From NCBI GenBank assembly GCA_964558235.1, contig CAZLCK010000010.1:1-39444 (forward strand): a stretch of DNA of 39,444 nucleotides, given 5' to 3'. The stretch comes from CAZLCK01 sp964558235 (GTDB lineage Bacteria > Actinomycetota > Coriobacteriia > Coriobacteriales > CADBOM01). Every line of letters starts with the position of its first letter. Position 1 is the stretch's first letter. The position numbers and the translations under genes were made by a program. A model generated the notes under the pieces. It saw nothing but the letters and a program-made list of their open reading frames with translations. It made no database searches and was not told the origin of the DNA. Shown here one piece after another: positions 15,489 to 23,692 of the stretch.

Positions 15489-17939
15489 ATGAGTATGTTC
15501 ATCGATGATGTAGGCCTTAATAGCGCTCAATATGAGGCTGTAACCACAACTGAAGGACCTCTATTAATTCTTGCTGGTGCAGGTTCTGGAAAAACTAGAG
15601 TTTTGACTTATAGAATTGCGCACATGGTAGCAGATTTAGGTGTCGAACCTTATCAGATTTTGGCTATCACATTTACCAACAAGGCCGCTGCCGAAATGCG
15701 AGCAAGAATTAATGAGATTCTAGGTTCTATAAGAGGAATGTGGATATTGACCTTTCATGCTCTTTGCGTGCGTATGATTAGAGAAAATGCCGAGCGTCTA
15801 GGCTATAAGCCAAGTTTTACTATATATGACGATGACGACTCAAAGCGTCTAATGAAAGAGATCTTTGCCGAGCTCGATATCAACACCAAACTCTTTAATT
15901 CTGTTCGCTCGGCTATCTCTAAGGCAAAAAACGAGCTTATCGATGTTGATACTTTTGAGATGCAGGCTGCTAAATTTGGCAGGGATACTGCTGTTTGCAA
16001 AGCTTATAGACGTTTGCAAGAACGTCTAAAGATAGCTAATGCGATGGATTTTGATGATCTATTGATGCTAGGACATAAGTTACTAGCAGAAAATATCGAT
16101 GTTTTGGAAGAGTATCAGGAGCGCTTTAGATATATCTCTGTTGATGAGTATCAAGATACAAATCATGCTCAGTATGAGATCGCTAAGCTTTTGTCTAGCA
16201 AGTATCGTAATCTGATGGTTGTTGGGGATGATGATCAATCGATCTATTCCTGGCGTGGTGCAGATATTAAAAATATCTTGAATTTTGAGAAGGACTATCC
16301 CGATGCTCACGTTGTAAAACTTGAGGAAAATTATCGTTCAACTGGAATAATTCTAGATGCAGCCAATGCTGTGATCACTAACAATACTGCTAGAAAGTCC
16401 AAGAAGCTTTTTACAAGTGGTCCTAAGGGCGATCTCATCGACATGTATTTGTCAACAGATGAACGCGATGAGGGAAGATGGATCGCCTCTGAGATAGAAA
16501 AATATGTCGCAAAGGGTTATTCCTACTCAGATGTTGCAGTCTTTTATCGCACAAATGCTCAATCTAGAAGCCTTGAAGATATGTTTTTACGCGCTGGCAT
16601 CCCATATCAAATTGTTGGCGGTACGAGATTTTTTGATCGTGCAGAGATTCGCGATGTTATGGCTTATTTAAATGTGGTAGTAAATCCTGCCGATGACGTT
16701 GCAGCAAAGCGTATTGTAAACACTCCTAGGCGTGGAATTGGAAAGACGACCATTGAAACAATTAGTCAGCGTGCTGTTTTGGAAGGGATCTCTTTTATGG
16801 ATGCCCTTCAATTATCGATTGCAGATGAGTCCTTATCTACTAAAGCGCGTAATGGCCTAGCGCAATTTGATTCGATTATTCGAAATGCTAGATCTTATAG
16901 TGGATCTTTGCGAGATATTGTCGAGATGATAGTCGATAAATCGGGCTTGATCTCATCTTTAGAAGCTCAGCATACTCCTGAAGCAGATGATAGGATCGAA
17001 AATATCCGAGAATTTTTTGGAGTAGTTTCAGAATTTGAAGAGACTCATATGCTTGATGATGAAGAAGAAAATATCCAAGCTCCAATGTCATTTGCTGAGA
17101 GAGCAATTGCAGCAGTCCAGAATTCAAGAAAGATTGGAGAGTCGCGCCTGGATATAGAAAAGGGTGTATCTAAGTCGATGCAAGACGATACGCATGACGC
17201 TTCGGATGCTATCGCAGCAGATGATTTTGCAACGGATAGATCTAATGATGGAACAGTTGTAAGGTTTTTGACACCTCTGATGGAGTGGCTGGCTCTCAGA
17301 AGCGATCTTGATACTTTGAGTGACTATGGTGCTCAAGTGACTATGATGACGGTTCACTCTGCTAAGGGCTTGGAATTTCCGATCGTCTTTTTAGCTGGTA
17401 TGGAGGACGGAATTTTTCCGCACCTACGCACAATCTTTGAGGACTCAGGCATTGAAGAGGAGAGGCGTCTGGCATATGTTGCCATCACAAGAGCTCGTGA
17501 ACATTTGAGCATTGTATGTGCTCAGCAGCGCTCTTTGTTTGGACAGACACAACAAAATCCTCGTTCTAGATTTGTCCAAGAAATACCGGAAGAGTGCATT
17601 AATCTTGCGGGAGTTGGCAGCTTAGATTATTACGGAACAGGCTATGAGAAGCGCGGTAGTAGGCGGGGGATTTACGGAAGCGGTACACGTTATGAGCAAT
17701 CCGATGGGGTCGGAAGAATCTTTGGTTCAAGCGGTTTTGGCCCACTAATGTCTTCTGGTAAAAAGAACGATTCTAAAGAGGAAGAAAAGTTTGAAGTTGG
17801 AGATATAGTCGATCATAAAGTCTTTGGCAAAGGTCGTGTTATTGAGGTTGCAGGCGATGAAATTCATGTTGAATTTGAAAAGACTGGCCAGACAAAAAAG
17901 CTACTGGTAGGCTTTGCTCCAATAGTAAAAGTTTGTTAG
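15489..17939 (+). CDS. pcrA: UvrD/PcrA-type superfamily 1 DNA helicase
   Basis: An 816-residue 3'-5' DNA helicase for repair and replication-fork clearance. Seen: Q-motif region (LNSAQYEAV), Walker A GAGSGKT (30-36), Walker B VDEYQDTNH (D219-E220), DDDQSIYSWRGA, the TVHSAKGLEFPIVF motif V region, VAITRAR motif VI, and a C-terminal PcrA-type tudor-like domain (FEVGDIVDHKVFGKGRV). Between the EFEE segment (about 515) and the FLTPLMEW segment (about 590) there is an acidic stretch some 60-70 residues longer than in Bacillus PcrA. No good ribosome binding site: AGGA lies 14 bases before ATG 15489. The neighbour set does not add information. Confidence 0.94.
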   Translation: MSMFIDDVGLNSAQYEAVTTTEGPLLILAGAGSGKTRVLTYRIAHMVADLGVEPYQILAITFTNKAAAEMRARINEILGSIRGMWILTFHALCVRMIRENAERLGYKPSFTIYDDDDSKRLMKEIFAELDINTKLFNSVRSAISKAKNELIDVDTFEMQAAKFGRDTAVCKAYRRLQERLKIANAMDFDDLLMLGHKLLAENIDVLEEYQERFRYISVDEYQDTNHAQYEIAKLLSSKYRNLMVVGDDDQSIYSWRGADIKNILNFEKDYPDAHVVKLEENYRSTGIILDAANAVITNNTARKSKKLFTSGPKGDLIDMYLSTDERDEGRWIASEIEKYVAKGYSYSDVAVFYRTNAQSRSLEDMFLRAGIPYQIVGGTRFFDRAEIRDVMAYLNVVVNPADDVAAKRIVNTPRRGIGKTTIETISQRAVLEGISFMDALQLSIADESLSTKARNGLAQFDSIIRNARSYSGSLRDIVEMIVDKSGLISSLEAQHTPEADDRIENIREFFGVVSEFEETHMLDDEEENIQAPMSFAERAIAAVQNSRKIGESRLDIEKGVSKSMQDDTHDASDAIAADDFATDRSNDGTVVRFLTPLMEWLALRSDLDTLSDYGAQVTMMTVHSAKGLEFPIVFLAGMEDGIFPHLRTIFEDSGIEEERRLAYVAITRAREHLSIVCAQQRSLFGQTQQNPRSRFVQEIPEECINLAGVGSLDYYGTGYEKRGSRRGIYGSGTRYEQSDGVGRIFGSSGFGPLMSSGKKNDSKEEEKFEVGDIVDHKVFGKGRVIEVAGDEIHVEFEKTGQTKKLLVGFAPIVKVC

Positions 17940-17975
17940 AGCGCCGTTTATACTTTGCTAAATACCAATAAAATC

Positions 17976-18004
17976 TTGTTAGACTTTGACTTAGAGTATA
18001 TACT
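17976..18004 (+). promoter_or_regulatory. rpsA promoter
   Basis: -35 TTGTTA (17976-17981), 17-base spacer, -10 TATACT (17999-18004). RNA would start near A18010, leaving a leader of about 140 bases before the rpsA start. Confidence 0.6.
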
Positions 18005-18010
18005 GAATCA

Positions 18011-18152
18011 TTGTCTGAAAAGCAGATAACTTTAGTAATATTGGCCCCCGAGACAGTGTAATTTCAATAGAAGCTCGATTGTTCTAGTGGATGAATGTCG
18101 GCGATGAAAGAAATACATGATAGTGGGGCCCCGATACCGAGAGGGGTCCATT
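18011..18152 (+). promoter_or_regulatory. structured rpsA leader with hidden ribosome binding site
   Basis: First hairpin: TTGTCTG (18011-18017) with CAGATAA (18023-18029), 7 bp with one G-U. Second hairpin: GGGCCCC (18126-18132) with GGGGTCC (18143-18149), 7 bp with one G-U and a 10-base loop; it buries the Shine-Dalgarno GAGAGGGG (18139-18146) of the TTG start. An upstream GGCCCC (18043-18048) is complementary to GGGGCC (18125-18130) and could compete. S1 autoregulation of its own leader is known in E. coli; the parallel here is inference. Confidence 0.5.
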
Positions 18153-19532
18153 TTGACCGAGATCAGGAATAAGTCCGTCATTCAATTCGATGAAATCTCA
18201 GATTCTGAGATGGAAAATCTCATCGATGGAACAATTACAGATATTGAGGAGGGTGAACTAGTCATCGGTACGATCGTAAAGATCGAGCATGATGAGGTTC
18301 TTCTCGATATTGGGTTTAAGTCGGAGGGTGTTATCCCTGCTCGCGAGCTTTCAATTCGTGATGATGTCGATACTTCTGAAATTGTTTCATTAGGTGATGA
18401 GATCGAAGCTCTTGTTATTCAAAAAGAAGACAAGGATGGACGTCTGCTTCTCTCTAAGAAGCGTGCTGAGTACAAGCGTGCTTGGAACAGCATTGAGGAG
18501 AAATTCCACAATGGAGAGACAGTCGAAGGAGAGGTTATCGAAGTTGTCAAGGGCGGTCTTATCCTTGATATTGGACTTCGTGGATTCTTGCCAGCTTCTC
18601 TTGTTGATCTTCGCCGTGTTAAGGATCTCAATTCTTTTCTGGGCACTATCATTGAGGCTCGTGTTATCGAGATGGATAGAAATCGCAATAACGTTGTTTT
18701 GTCTCGCCGTATTCTTCTCGAGGAGGGAAGAAAGAGCGAGCGAGCGGAGATACTTGGCAAGCTCGAGAAGGGCATGCGCCTCAAGGGAAATATCAGCTCC
18801 ATCGTCGAGTTTGGTGCATTTGTCGACCTTGGTGGAATTGATGGACTCGTTCACATTTCCGAGCTATCTTGGAGCCACGTTAACCATCCATCAGAGGTTG
18901 TCTCTGTTGGAGATGAGGTCGAAGTTGAAGTTTTGGACGTCGATCGCAACCGTGAGAGAATCTCTTTGGGTCTAAAGCAGACAACCGAGGATCCATGGCG
19001 TGCACTCATCAAGAATTACCCTGTCGATTCTGTTGTTGAGGGAGCTGTTACAAAGATCGTTCCATTCGGTGTCTTTGTTGCACTATGCGATGGCGTTGAG
19101 GGTCTTGTACACATCTCCGAGATGGCAAATAAGCATGTCAATCATCCATCACAAGTTGTTGAAGTTGGACAGACAGTCCCAGTTAAGGTTATGTCTATAG
19201 ATCTTGATCGTCGCCGTATCTCTTTGTCGATCAAAGCTGCTGCTGAGCAACTCGGTATTGATATTGAGGTTAAGGAGCTTCAAGGCGAAGAGGGCAAGGC
19301 GGCTGACAAGGCTGAGGAAGCTGAGGGTGCAGAGGTTGCAGAGGTTGCTGAGGCCGTCGAGAGTGCAGAGGTTGCTGAAGCTGTCGAGAGCGCAGAGGCT
19401 GCTGAAGTCATTGAAAATGCCGAGGCTACTGATGCCGCTGAAGCCATCGAGGATGCTGATGCTGACGAGACTGTCGAGCCAGCTCAGGAGACTGCAGCTG
19501 ATCAAGCGGCTGTTCAGGAGTCTGCTGAGTAG
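18153..19532 (+). CDS. rpsA: 30S ribosomal protein S1
   Basis: A 459-residue RNA-binding protein with four S1 domains at about 35-100, 120-185, 205-272 and 290-358, each with the VKG-x-V / GFVDL-type strands; the last two carry the canonical GLVHISEL/M motif. Four domains fit Gram-positive/actinobacterial S1, against six in E. coli. The C-terminal 85 residues are an acidic Ala/Glu/Val repeat (EVAEAVESAE type). The start is placed at TTG 18153, six bases after GAGAGGGG, giving MTEIRNKSVIQFDEISD, as expected for S1; an in-frame ATG at 18117 lacks a ribosome binding site and would add 12 unlikely residues. A strong terminator follows. Confidence 0.94.
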   Translation: MTEIRNKSVIQFDEISDSEMENLIDGTITDIEEGELVIGTIVKIEHDEVLLDIGFKSEGVIPARELSIRDDVDTSEIVSLGDEIEALVIQKEDKDGRLLLSKKRAEYKRAWNSIEEKFHNGETVEGEVIEVVKGGLILDIGLRGFLPASLVDLRRVKDLNSFLGTIIEARVIEMDRNRNNVVLSRRILLEEGRKSERAEILGKLEKGMRLKGNISSIVEFGAFVDLGGIDGLVHISELSWSHVNHPSEVVSVGDEVEVEVLDVDRNRERISLGLKQTTEDPWRALIKNYPVDSVVEGAVTKIVPFGVFVALCDGVEGLVHISEMANKHVNHPSQVVEVGQTVPVKVMSIDLDRRRISLSIKAAAEQLGIDIEVKELQGEEGKAADKAEEAEGAEVAEVAEAVESAEVAEAVESAEAAEVIENAEATDAAEAIEDADADETVEPAQETAADQAAVQESAE

Positions 19533-19560
19533 CTTTTCGTTCTTACTTTTAATAGATTGG

Positions 19561-19596
19561 GCAGGGGGCTTTGAGAAAAAGTTCCCTGCTTTTAAT
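19561..19596 (+). terminator. rho-independent terminator of rpsA
   Basis: A 12-bp stem (19561-19572 with 19578-19589, two G-U pairs, five-base loop) followed by TTTTAATTT. It lies 28 bases after the stop. A second hairpin without a T-run follows at 19594-19620 (12-bp stem, three-base loop). Confidence 0.88.
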
Positions 19597-19688
19597 TTAG
19601 TGTGCCGAGCGCACTAAATTGACTACAGTTTGTACCTAGTTATGGTTGGTATTCAATTTTGATTTTCTCCTAGAAGCGAGGATCTAAG

Positions 19689-20303
19689 ATGAGTGTTTAT
19701 AAGGTGGTTTTAGGGGGAGGAATCGCCTCAGGAAAAAGTACGATTTCAAATCGACTAATTGAGTTGGGTGCTAACCTTGCTGATTTGGATCAGATCGCAA
19801 AGGAGGTTAGAAACAGAAGCGATGTTGCTCAAAAACTAGCAGATGCTTTTGGTCAAGAAATTTTAGATCTAGACGGCAAGCCGATAAGCGAGATCCTTGC
19901 AAAAAAAGCGTTTAAAGATGATGCTTCTACCAAACTTTTGGATTCAATTTGTCATCCAGAAATCGATAAAGTTGCCAAAGATTTTTTTAATAAAGCACAA
20001 GTTGATCCGAATTATTGCGAGATCAGAGTCTTAGCAGTCCCGCTAGCTACGCTCTCCAAATCATTAAATGAGATGGCAGATGAGATTGTATGCGTGGTAT
20101 CGAATCCACATCTTAGGCTTGAGCGTGCTATAGCTCGCGGCATGGATCCACAGGATGTTAAGCGCAGGATTGAGCGTCAAGCTAGCGATGAGGAGCTCAG
20201 GCAGATTGCTGATACGGTGATAGAAAACGTCTCATCTATCGATGATCTACAAGATAGAGTAGATAGATGGTGGAACGATCTTTTAAAGAAGTTGGGCGCA
20301 TAG
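19689..20303 (+). CDS. coaE: dephospho-CoA kinase
   Basis: A 204-residue P-loop kinase that phosphorylates dephospho-CoA at the ribose 3'-hydroxyl, the last step of coenzyme A synthesis. The Walker A loop GGIASGKST lies at 10-18; the DLD segment (about 34) and ARGMDPQDVKRRIERQ lid region (about 150-165) are typical of CoaE. GAGG sits seven bases before ATG. It starts a tight set with the transglycosylase (24-bp gap) and uvrB (18-bp gap). The other late CoA enzyme, coaD, is also in this window at 28398. Confidence 0.95.
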   Translation: MSVYKVVLGGGIASGKSTISNRLIELGANLADLDQIAKEVRNRSDVAQKLADAFGQEILDLDGKPISEILAKKAFKDDASTKLLDSICHPEIDKVAKDFFNKAQVDPNYCEIRVLAVPLATLSKSLNEMADEIVCVVSNPHLRLERAIARGMDPQDVKRRIERQASDEELRQIADTVIENVSSIDDLQDRVDRWWNDLLKKLGA

Positions 20304-20327
20304 ACTAACAAGGAAGGAACCGCCTTT

Positions 20328-20930
20328 ATGGCACGATACATATCGAAGCGTCCTAAAAAGAGAAGATTTAAAAAACTTATAGCTTTTTTGCTTATTATTG
20401 CGATATTGATTGTAGGAATTATCGGTGTATTTCCCAATTATTTTCCAATGTCGGAGAAGCTCTATTACAAGATTGACTATGTGTCGACGATTCAAGAAGC
20501 TTCAGATACCTATGAGGTCGACCCGTATTTAGTTACAGCCGTAATAAAATGTGAATCTAATTTTGAGCCAACAGCTACATCTGATGCTGGTGCAATTGGA
20601 CTTATGCAACTGATGTCGAGTACAGCAGAAGATATGGCAAGGTGGAAAATAGTAGATGACTCATTGTATTCGCCGGACAATTTAACTGATCCAACGACAA
20701 ATATTTACTATGGGACAGCTTATCTGGCCTATTTGCTCGAGAGATATGATGGAGACATTTCTACTGCGATTGTCGCTTATAATGCAGGGTTAGGCAACGT
20801 GGACGACTGGCTTGCGACAGGCCAAGATATTGAAGATTCTATCGAGTTTAGTGAGACTGAAAGCTATCTACAATCTGTGCAAGAAGCCTACGATGCTTAT
20901 CAGAGACTCTATCCAGATATTTTTAGCTAA
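20328..20930 (+). CDS. membrane-anchored lytic transglycosylase
   Basis: A 200-residue Slt-type goose-lysozyme-like enzyme that cleaves peptidoglycan glycan strands with formation of 1,6-anhydro ends. A positively charged start (KRPKKRRFKK) and one helix at about 17-34 anchor it in the membrane with the catalytic domain outside. The catalytic Glu is E76 in KCESNF; GAIGLMQLMSSTA (88-100) and the later VAYNAGLGNVDDW motif complete the Slt pattern. AAGGAAGG precedes the ATG. It sits between coaE and uvrB with short gaps, so it is probably co-transcribed; a functional tie is not evident. Confidence 0.93.
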   Translation: MARYISKRPKKRRFKKLIAFLLIIAILIVGIIGVFPNYFPMSEKLYYKIDYVSTIQEASDTYEVDPYLVTAVIKCESNFEPTATSDAGAIGLMQLMSSTAEDMARWKIVDDSLYSPDNLTDPTTNIYYGTAYLAYLLERYDGDISTAIVAYNAGLGNVDDWLATGQDIEDSIEFSETESYLQSVQEAYDAYQRLYPDIFS

Positions 20931-20948
20931 AAGAGGTGTAAGTAGCTC

Positions 20949-23069
20949 ATGGACGTATCGTCTATGGATGAAGATATGAAAATCTTTCTTTCTGAAGAGA
21001 GATTTGATAAGGAATTTGAAGTCGTCTCACCCTATGAGCCTTCTGGAGATCAACCTCAAGCGATAGAAAAGCTTGCAAAAGGAATCAAAGAGGGGCTTAG
21101 ATATCAAAACCTGCTAGGAGTAACAGGCTCAGGTAAAACCTTTACAATGGCAAAGGTCATAGAAAAGGTTGGAAAACCCACCTTGGTTATGGCTCCAAAC
21201 AAGACCTTAGCAGCCCAGCTTGCTTCTGAGTTCCGTGAGTTATTTCCACATAATGCAGTTGTATACTTCGTCTCTTATTACGATTATTATCAGCCAGAAG
21301 CATATGTTCCTACGACAGACACATTTATCGAAAAAGATTCCTCTATCAATGAAGAGGTGGAGAAACTGCGCCATCAAGCAACTTCGATGTTGCTTTCAAG
21401 AAATGACGTTATCGTTGTCGCAAGTGTCTCTGCGATCTATGGAATTGGCTCACCAACAGATTATGCTGGTATGGCTATTTTTGTAGATAAGGCTCAGCCT
21501 TTTGATCGTGACGATTTTATCCATGACCTCATTGACATCCAATACGATAGAAACGATTTTGATCTTACGCGCGGAACCTTTAGAGTCAGAGGAGATATTG
21601 TTGATGTATTTCCTCCATATTCAGAAAATCCAATAAGAGTTGAGTTTTTTGGTGATGATGTCGATACAATTGCAGAGATCGATAGACTTACTGGCGAAAT
21701 AGTTTGTCAATATAACAAGATTCCAATCTGGCCATCTTCTCACTATGTGACTGAAAAAAAGAAGATAGATCACGCACTTGAAACCATAAAAGTCGAGCTT
21801 GCTTCGCGTACAAAAGAGCTTAAAGAGGCGGGTAAGTTACTAGAGGCACAACGACTTGAGATGCGTACAAATTATGATTTGGAGATGCTACAGACTGTAG
21901 GTTTTTGTAGCGGTATCGAAAATTATTCTCGCCATCTCGATGGTCGTGCTCCAGGTGAGGCGCCATTTACGCTAATCGATTATTTTCCAGATGATTTTAT
22001 CTGTTTTATCGATGAGAGCCACGTGACTGTCCCACAAATAAGGGGTATGTATGAGGGTGATAGGTCGAGAAAGATCACTCTTGTTGAACATGGTTTTAGA
22101 CTTCCTAGTGCTCTAGATAATCGCCCACTTAGATTCGACGAGTTTGAGTCGAAGATTGCACAGTTTGTTTATGTTTCGGCTACACCTGGAGACTATGAAG
22201 AAAAGGTGACTGAACAACAAGTCGAACAGATCATCAGACCTACAGGGCTTTTAGATCCAGAAGTTGTTATTAGGCCCATAAAAGGACAAATCGACGACGT
22301 GACTTCTGAGATTTTGGCCAGAGCCCAAAAAGATGAGCGCGTCTTGGTTACCACGCTTACCAAAAAAATGGCCGAAGATTTAACAGATTATCTGCTCGAC
22401 CAAGGTGTTAGGGCTCAGTATATGCATAGCGATACGGGCACTTTAGAGCGTGTGGATATCATTCGTTCACTTCGTTTGGGGGAGATCGACGTTTTAGTTG
22501 GCATTAATCTCTTACGTGAGGGCTTAGATCTTCCCGAGGTATCTCTCGTAGCGATTTTGGATGCTGATAAAGAGGGGTTTTTGAGAAACCATCGCTCTCT
22601 TATTCAAACTATCGGCCGCGCTGCTAGAAATGTTTCTGGCCAGGTAATCATGTATGCCGATACAATAACAGGATCTATTCGCACCGCTGTTGATGAGACT
22701 TCTAGGCGCAGAAAACTTCAGCAGCAATTTAACAAAGAGCATGGTATTGAGCCTAAGACGGTCAGAAAAGCTATCTCGGATATCATGCAGTATCTATCTG
22801 AAGATGATGCGGATACCAAGAAAAGCTCGACCATTGCAGATGACCTTTCTAAGATTTCACGAGGCGAGCTCATGAGGCTAATTTCTACTCTAGAGGAATC
22901 GATGCTTCAGGCATCTGAGGATATGGACTTTGAGAATGCAGCCAACCTACGAGATCAAATTGTTGCTCTAAAGGCACGTTTGGAAGGAACGGATGAGATG
23001 AGTGCGCTCGATGCACTTCGCACACGAGCTAGAAAGGGCAGTAAATATGGTTCCAGAAAGAGAAGGTAA
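20949..23069 (+). CDS. uvrB: excinuclease ABC subunit B
   Basis: A 706-residue nucleotide-excision-repair helicase-like subunit that loads damaged DNA from UvrA and recruits UvrC. Walker A GVTGSGKT (57-64), the beta-hairpin region YYDYYQPEAYVP, the DESHVT Walker B, helicase motifs VATLTKKMAED-like and GINLLREGLDLPEVSLVAILDADKEGF region, and a C-terminal UVR domain (about 660-695) for UvrC contact. Length slightly above the usual 660-700. uvrA and uvrC are not in this window. The ribosome binding site GAGGTG is about ten bases before ATG 20949; an ATG at 20964 is a possible alternative. Confidence 0.97.
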   Translation: MDVSSMDEDMKIFLSEERFDKEFEVVSPYEPSGDQPQAIEKLAKGIKEGLRYQNLLGVTGSGKTFTMAKVIEKVGKPTLVMAPNKTLAAQLASEFRELFPHNAVVYFVSYYDYYQPEAYVPTTDTFIEKDSSINEEVEKLRHQATSMLLSRNDVIVVASVSAIYGIGSPTDYAGMAIFVDKAQPFDRDDFIHDLIDIQYDRNDFDLTRGTFRVRGDIVDVFPPYSENPIRVEFFGDDVDTIAEIDRLTGEIVCQYNKIPIWPSSHYVTEKKKIDHALETIKVELASRTKELKEAGKLLEAQRLEMRTNYDLEMLQTVGFCSGIENYSRHLDGRAPGEAPFTLIDYFPDDFICFIDESHVTVPQIRGMYEGDRSRKITLVEHGFRLPSALDNRPLRFDEFESKIAQFVYVSATPGDYEEKVTEQQVEQIIRPTGLLDPEVVIRPIKGQIDDVTSEILARAQKDERVLVTTLTKKMAEDLTDYLLDQGVRAQYMHSDTGTLERVDIIRSLRLGEIDVLVGINLLREGLDLPEVSLVAILDADKEGFLRNHRSLIQTIGRAARNVSGQVIMYADTITGSIRTAVDETSRRRKLQQQFNKEHGIEPKTVRKAISDIMQYLSEDDADTKKSSTIADDLSKISRGELMRLISTLEESMLQASEDMDFENAANLRDQIVALKARLEGTDEMSALDALRTRARKGSKYGSRKRR

Positions 23070-23154
23070 TTTCGCATAATATCTTTTCGTTTGATAGAAT
23101 TTTTAAAAACTCAATTTTCTTCAAGATAAAAAAGCGAAAAAGAGTGGAATTAAG

Positions 23155-23505
23155 ATGTCAGATAATACAAACATTATTCCCGGCGATTGTGATGTTGATG
23201 AGGGCGTTATCGCGGACATGATCGGATACGTTGCTCTGACAAGTTATGGTGTAGCGGGTATGGCCACCCCAAATTTGGGAGATGGTATTGCCAAGATGCT
23301 GCCAATGAAAAAGCTGAGAAGAGGTATTTTAATACACAATAACGGCGATAGCGTTTCTGTTGAGTTGTTCGTTATTGTGCAATATGGAACGAACTTATCG
23401 GTCGTTTCAGAAAACCTTGCAGAAACCGTTAGATATGCTCTTGATGAATATCTCGATATACCGATAGATGATATCTCCATCAATATCCAAGGCATAAAAG
23501 CATAA
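23155..23505 (+). CDS. Asp23/YloU-family protein
   Basis: A 116-residue protein of the Asp23 (DUF322) family, linked in Gram-positive bacteria to the cell envelope and alkaline stress. It shows the family pattern: VIADMIGYVALTSYGVAGM near 20-38, LRRGILIHNNG, VELFVIVQYGTNLSVVSENLAE and a final ISINIQGI strand. No membrane helix. As in many Firmicutes (yloU-yloV), it precedes the FakA-like kinase gene, with a 187-bp gap here. Start ATG with GTGGAA upstream. Confidence 0.9.
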   Translation: MSDNTNIIPGDCDVDEGVIADMIGYVALTSYGVAGMATPNLGDGIAKMLPMKKLRRGILIHNNGDSVSVELFVIVQYGTNLSVVSENLAETVRYALDEYLDIPIDDISINIQGIKA

Positions 23506-23692
23506 AATATGTTGGTCATAAAAGAGCGATTAGCAAAGATAAAAGTGAAATAAGACCTGGGACTTCGCGAAAAGAACAGTGCACAATTTAATAACATGAT
23601 GGTGCGTAGAGTACGAACATCTAGTTTGGGCTAATTAAGATAATGATAGACATGAAGGCTAAAACTAGGCTTCATAGGGGTTAAAAACAAAG

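Noticed and set aside
18390..18975. Long alternative frames on both strands inside rpsA.
   Set aside because: Their composition follows from the codon bias of S1; all four S1 domains are continuous in the main frame.
9560..19620. Shared word GTGCCGAG in hairpins after the ABC operon (9560-9575) and after rpsA (19594-19620) as a dispersed repeat family.
   Set aside because: Only eight to ten bases are shared, the stems differ, and the word also occurs in part inside coding sequence, so chance is adequate.
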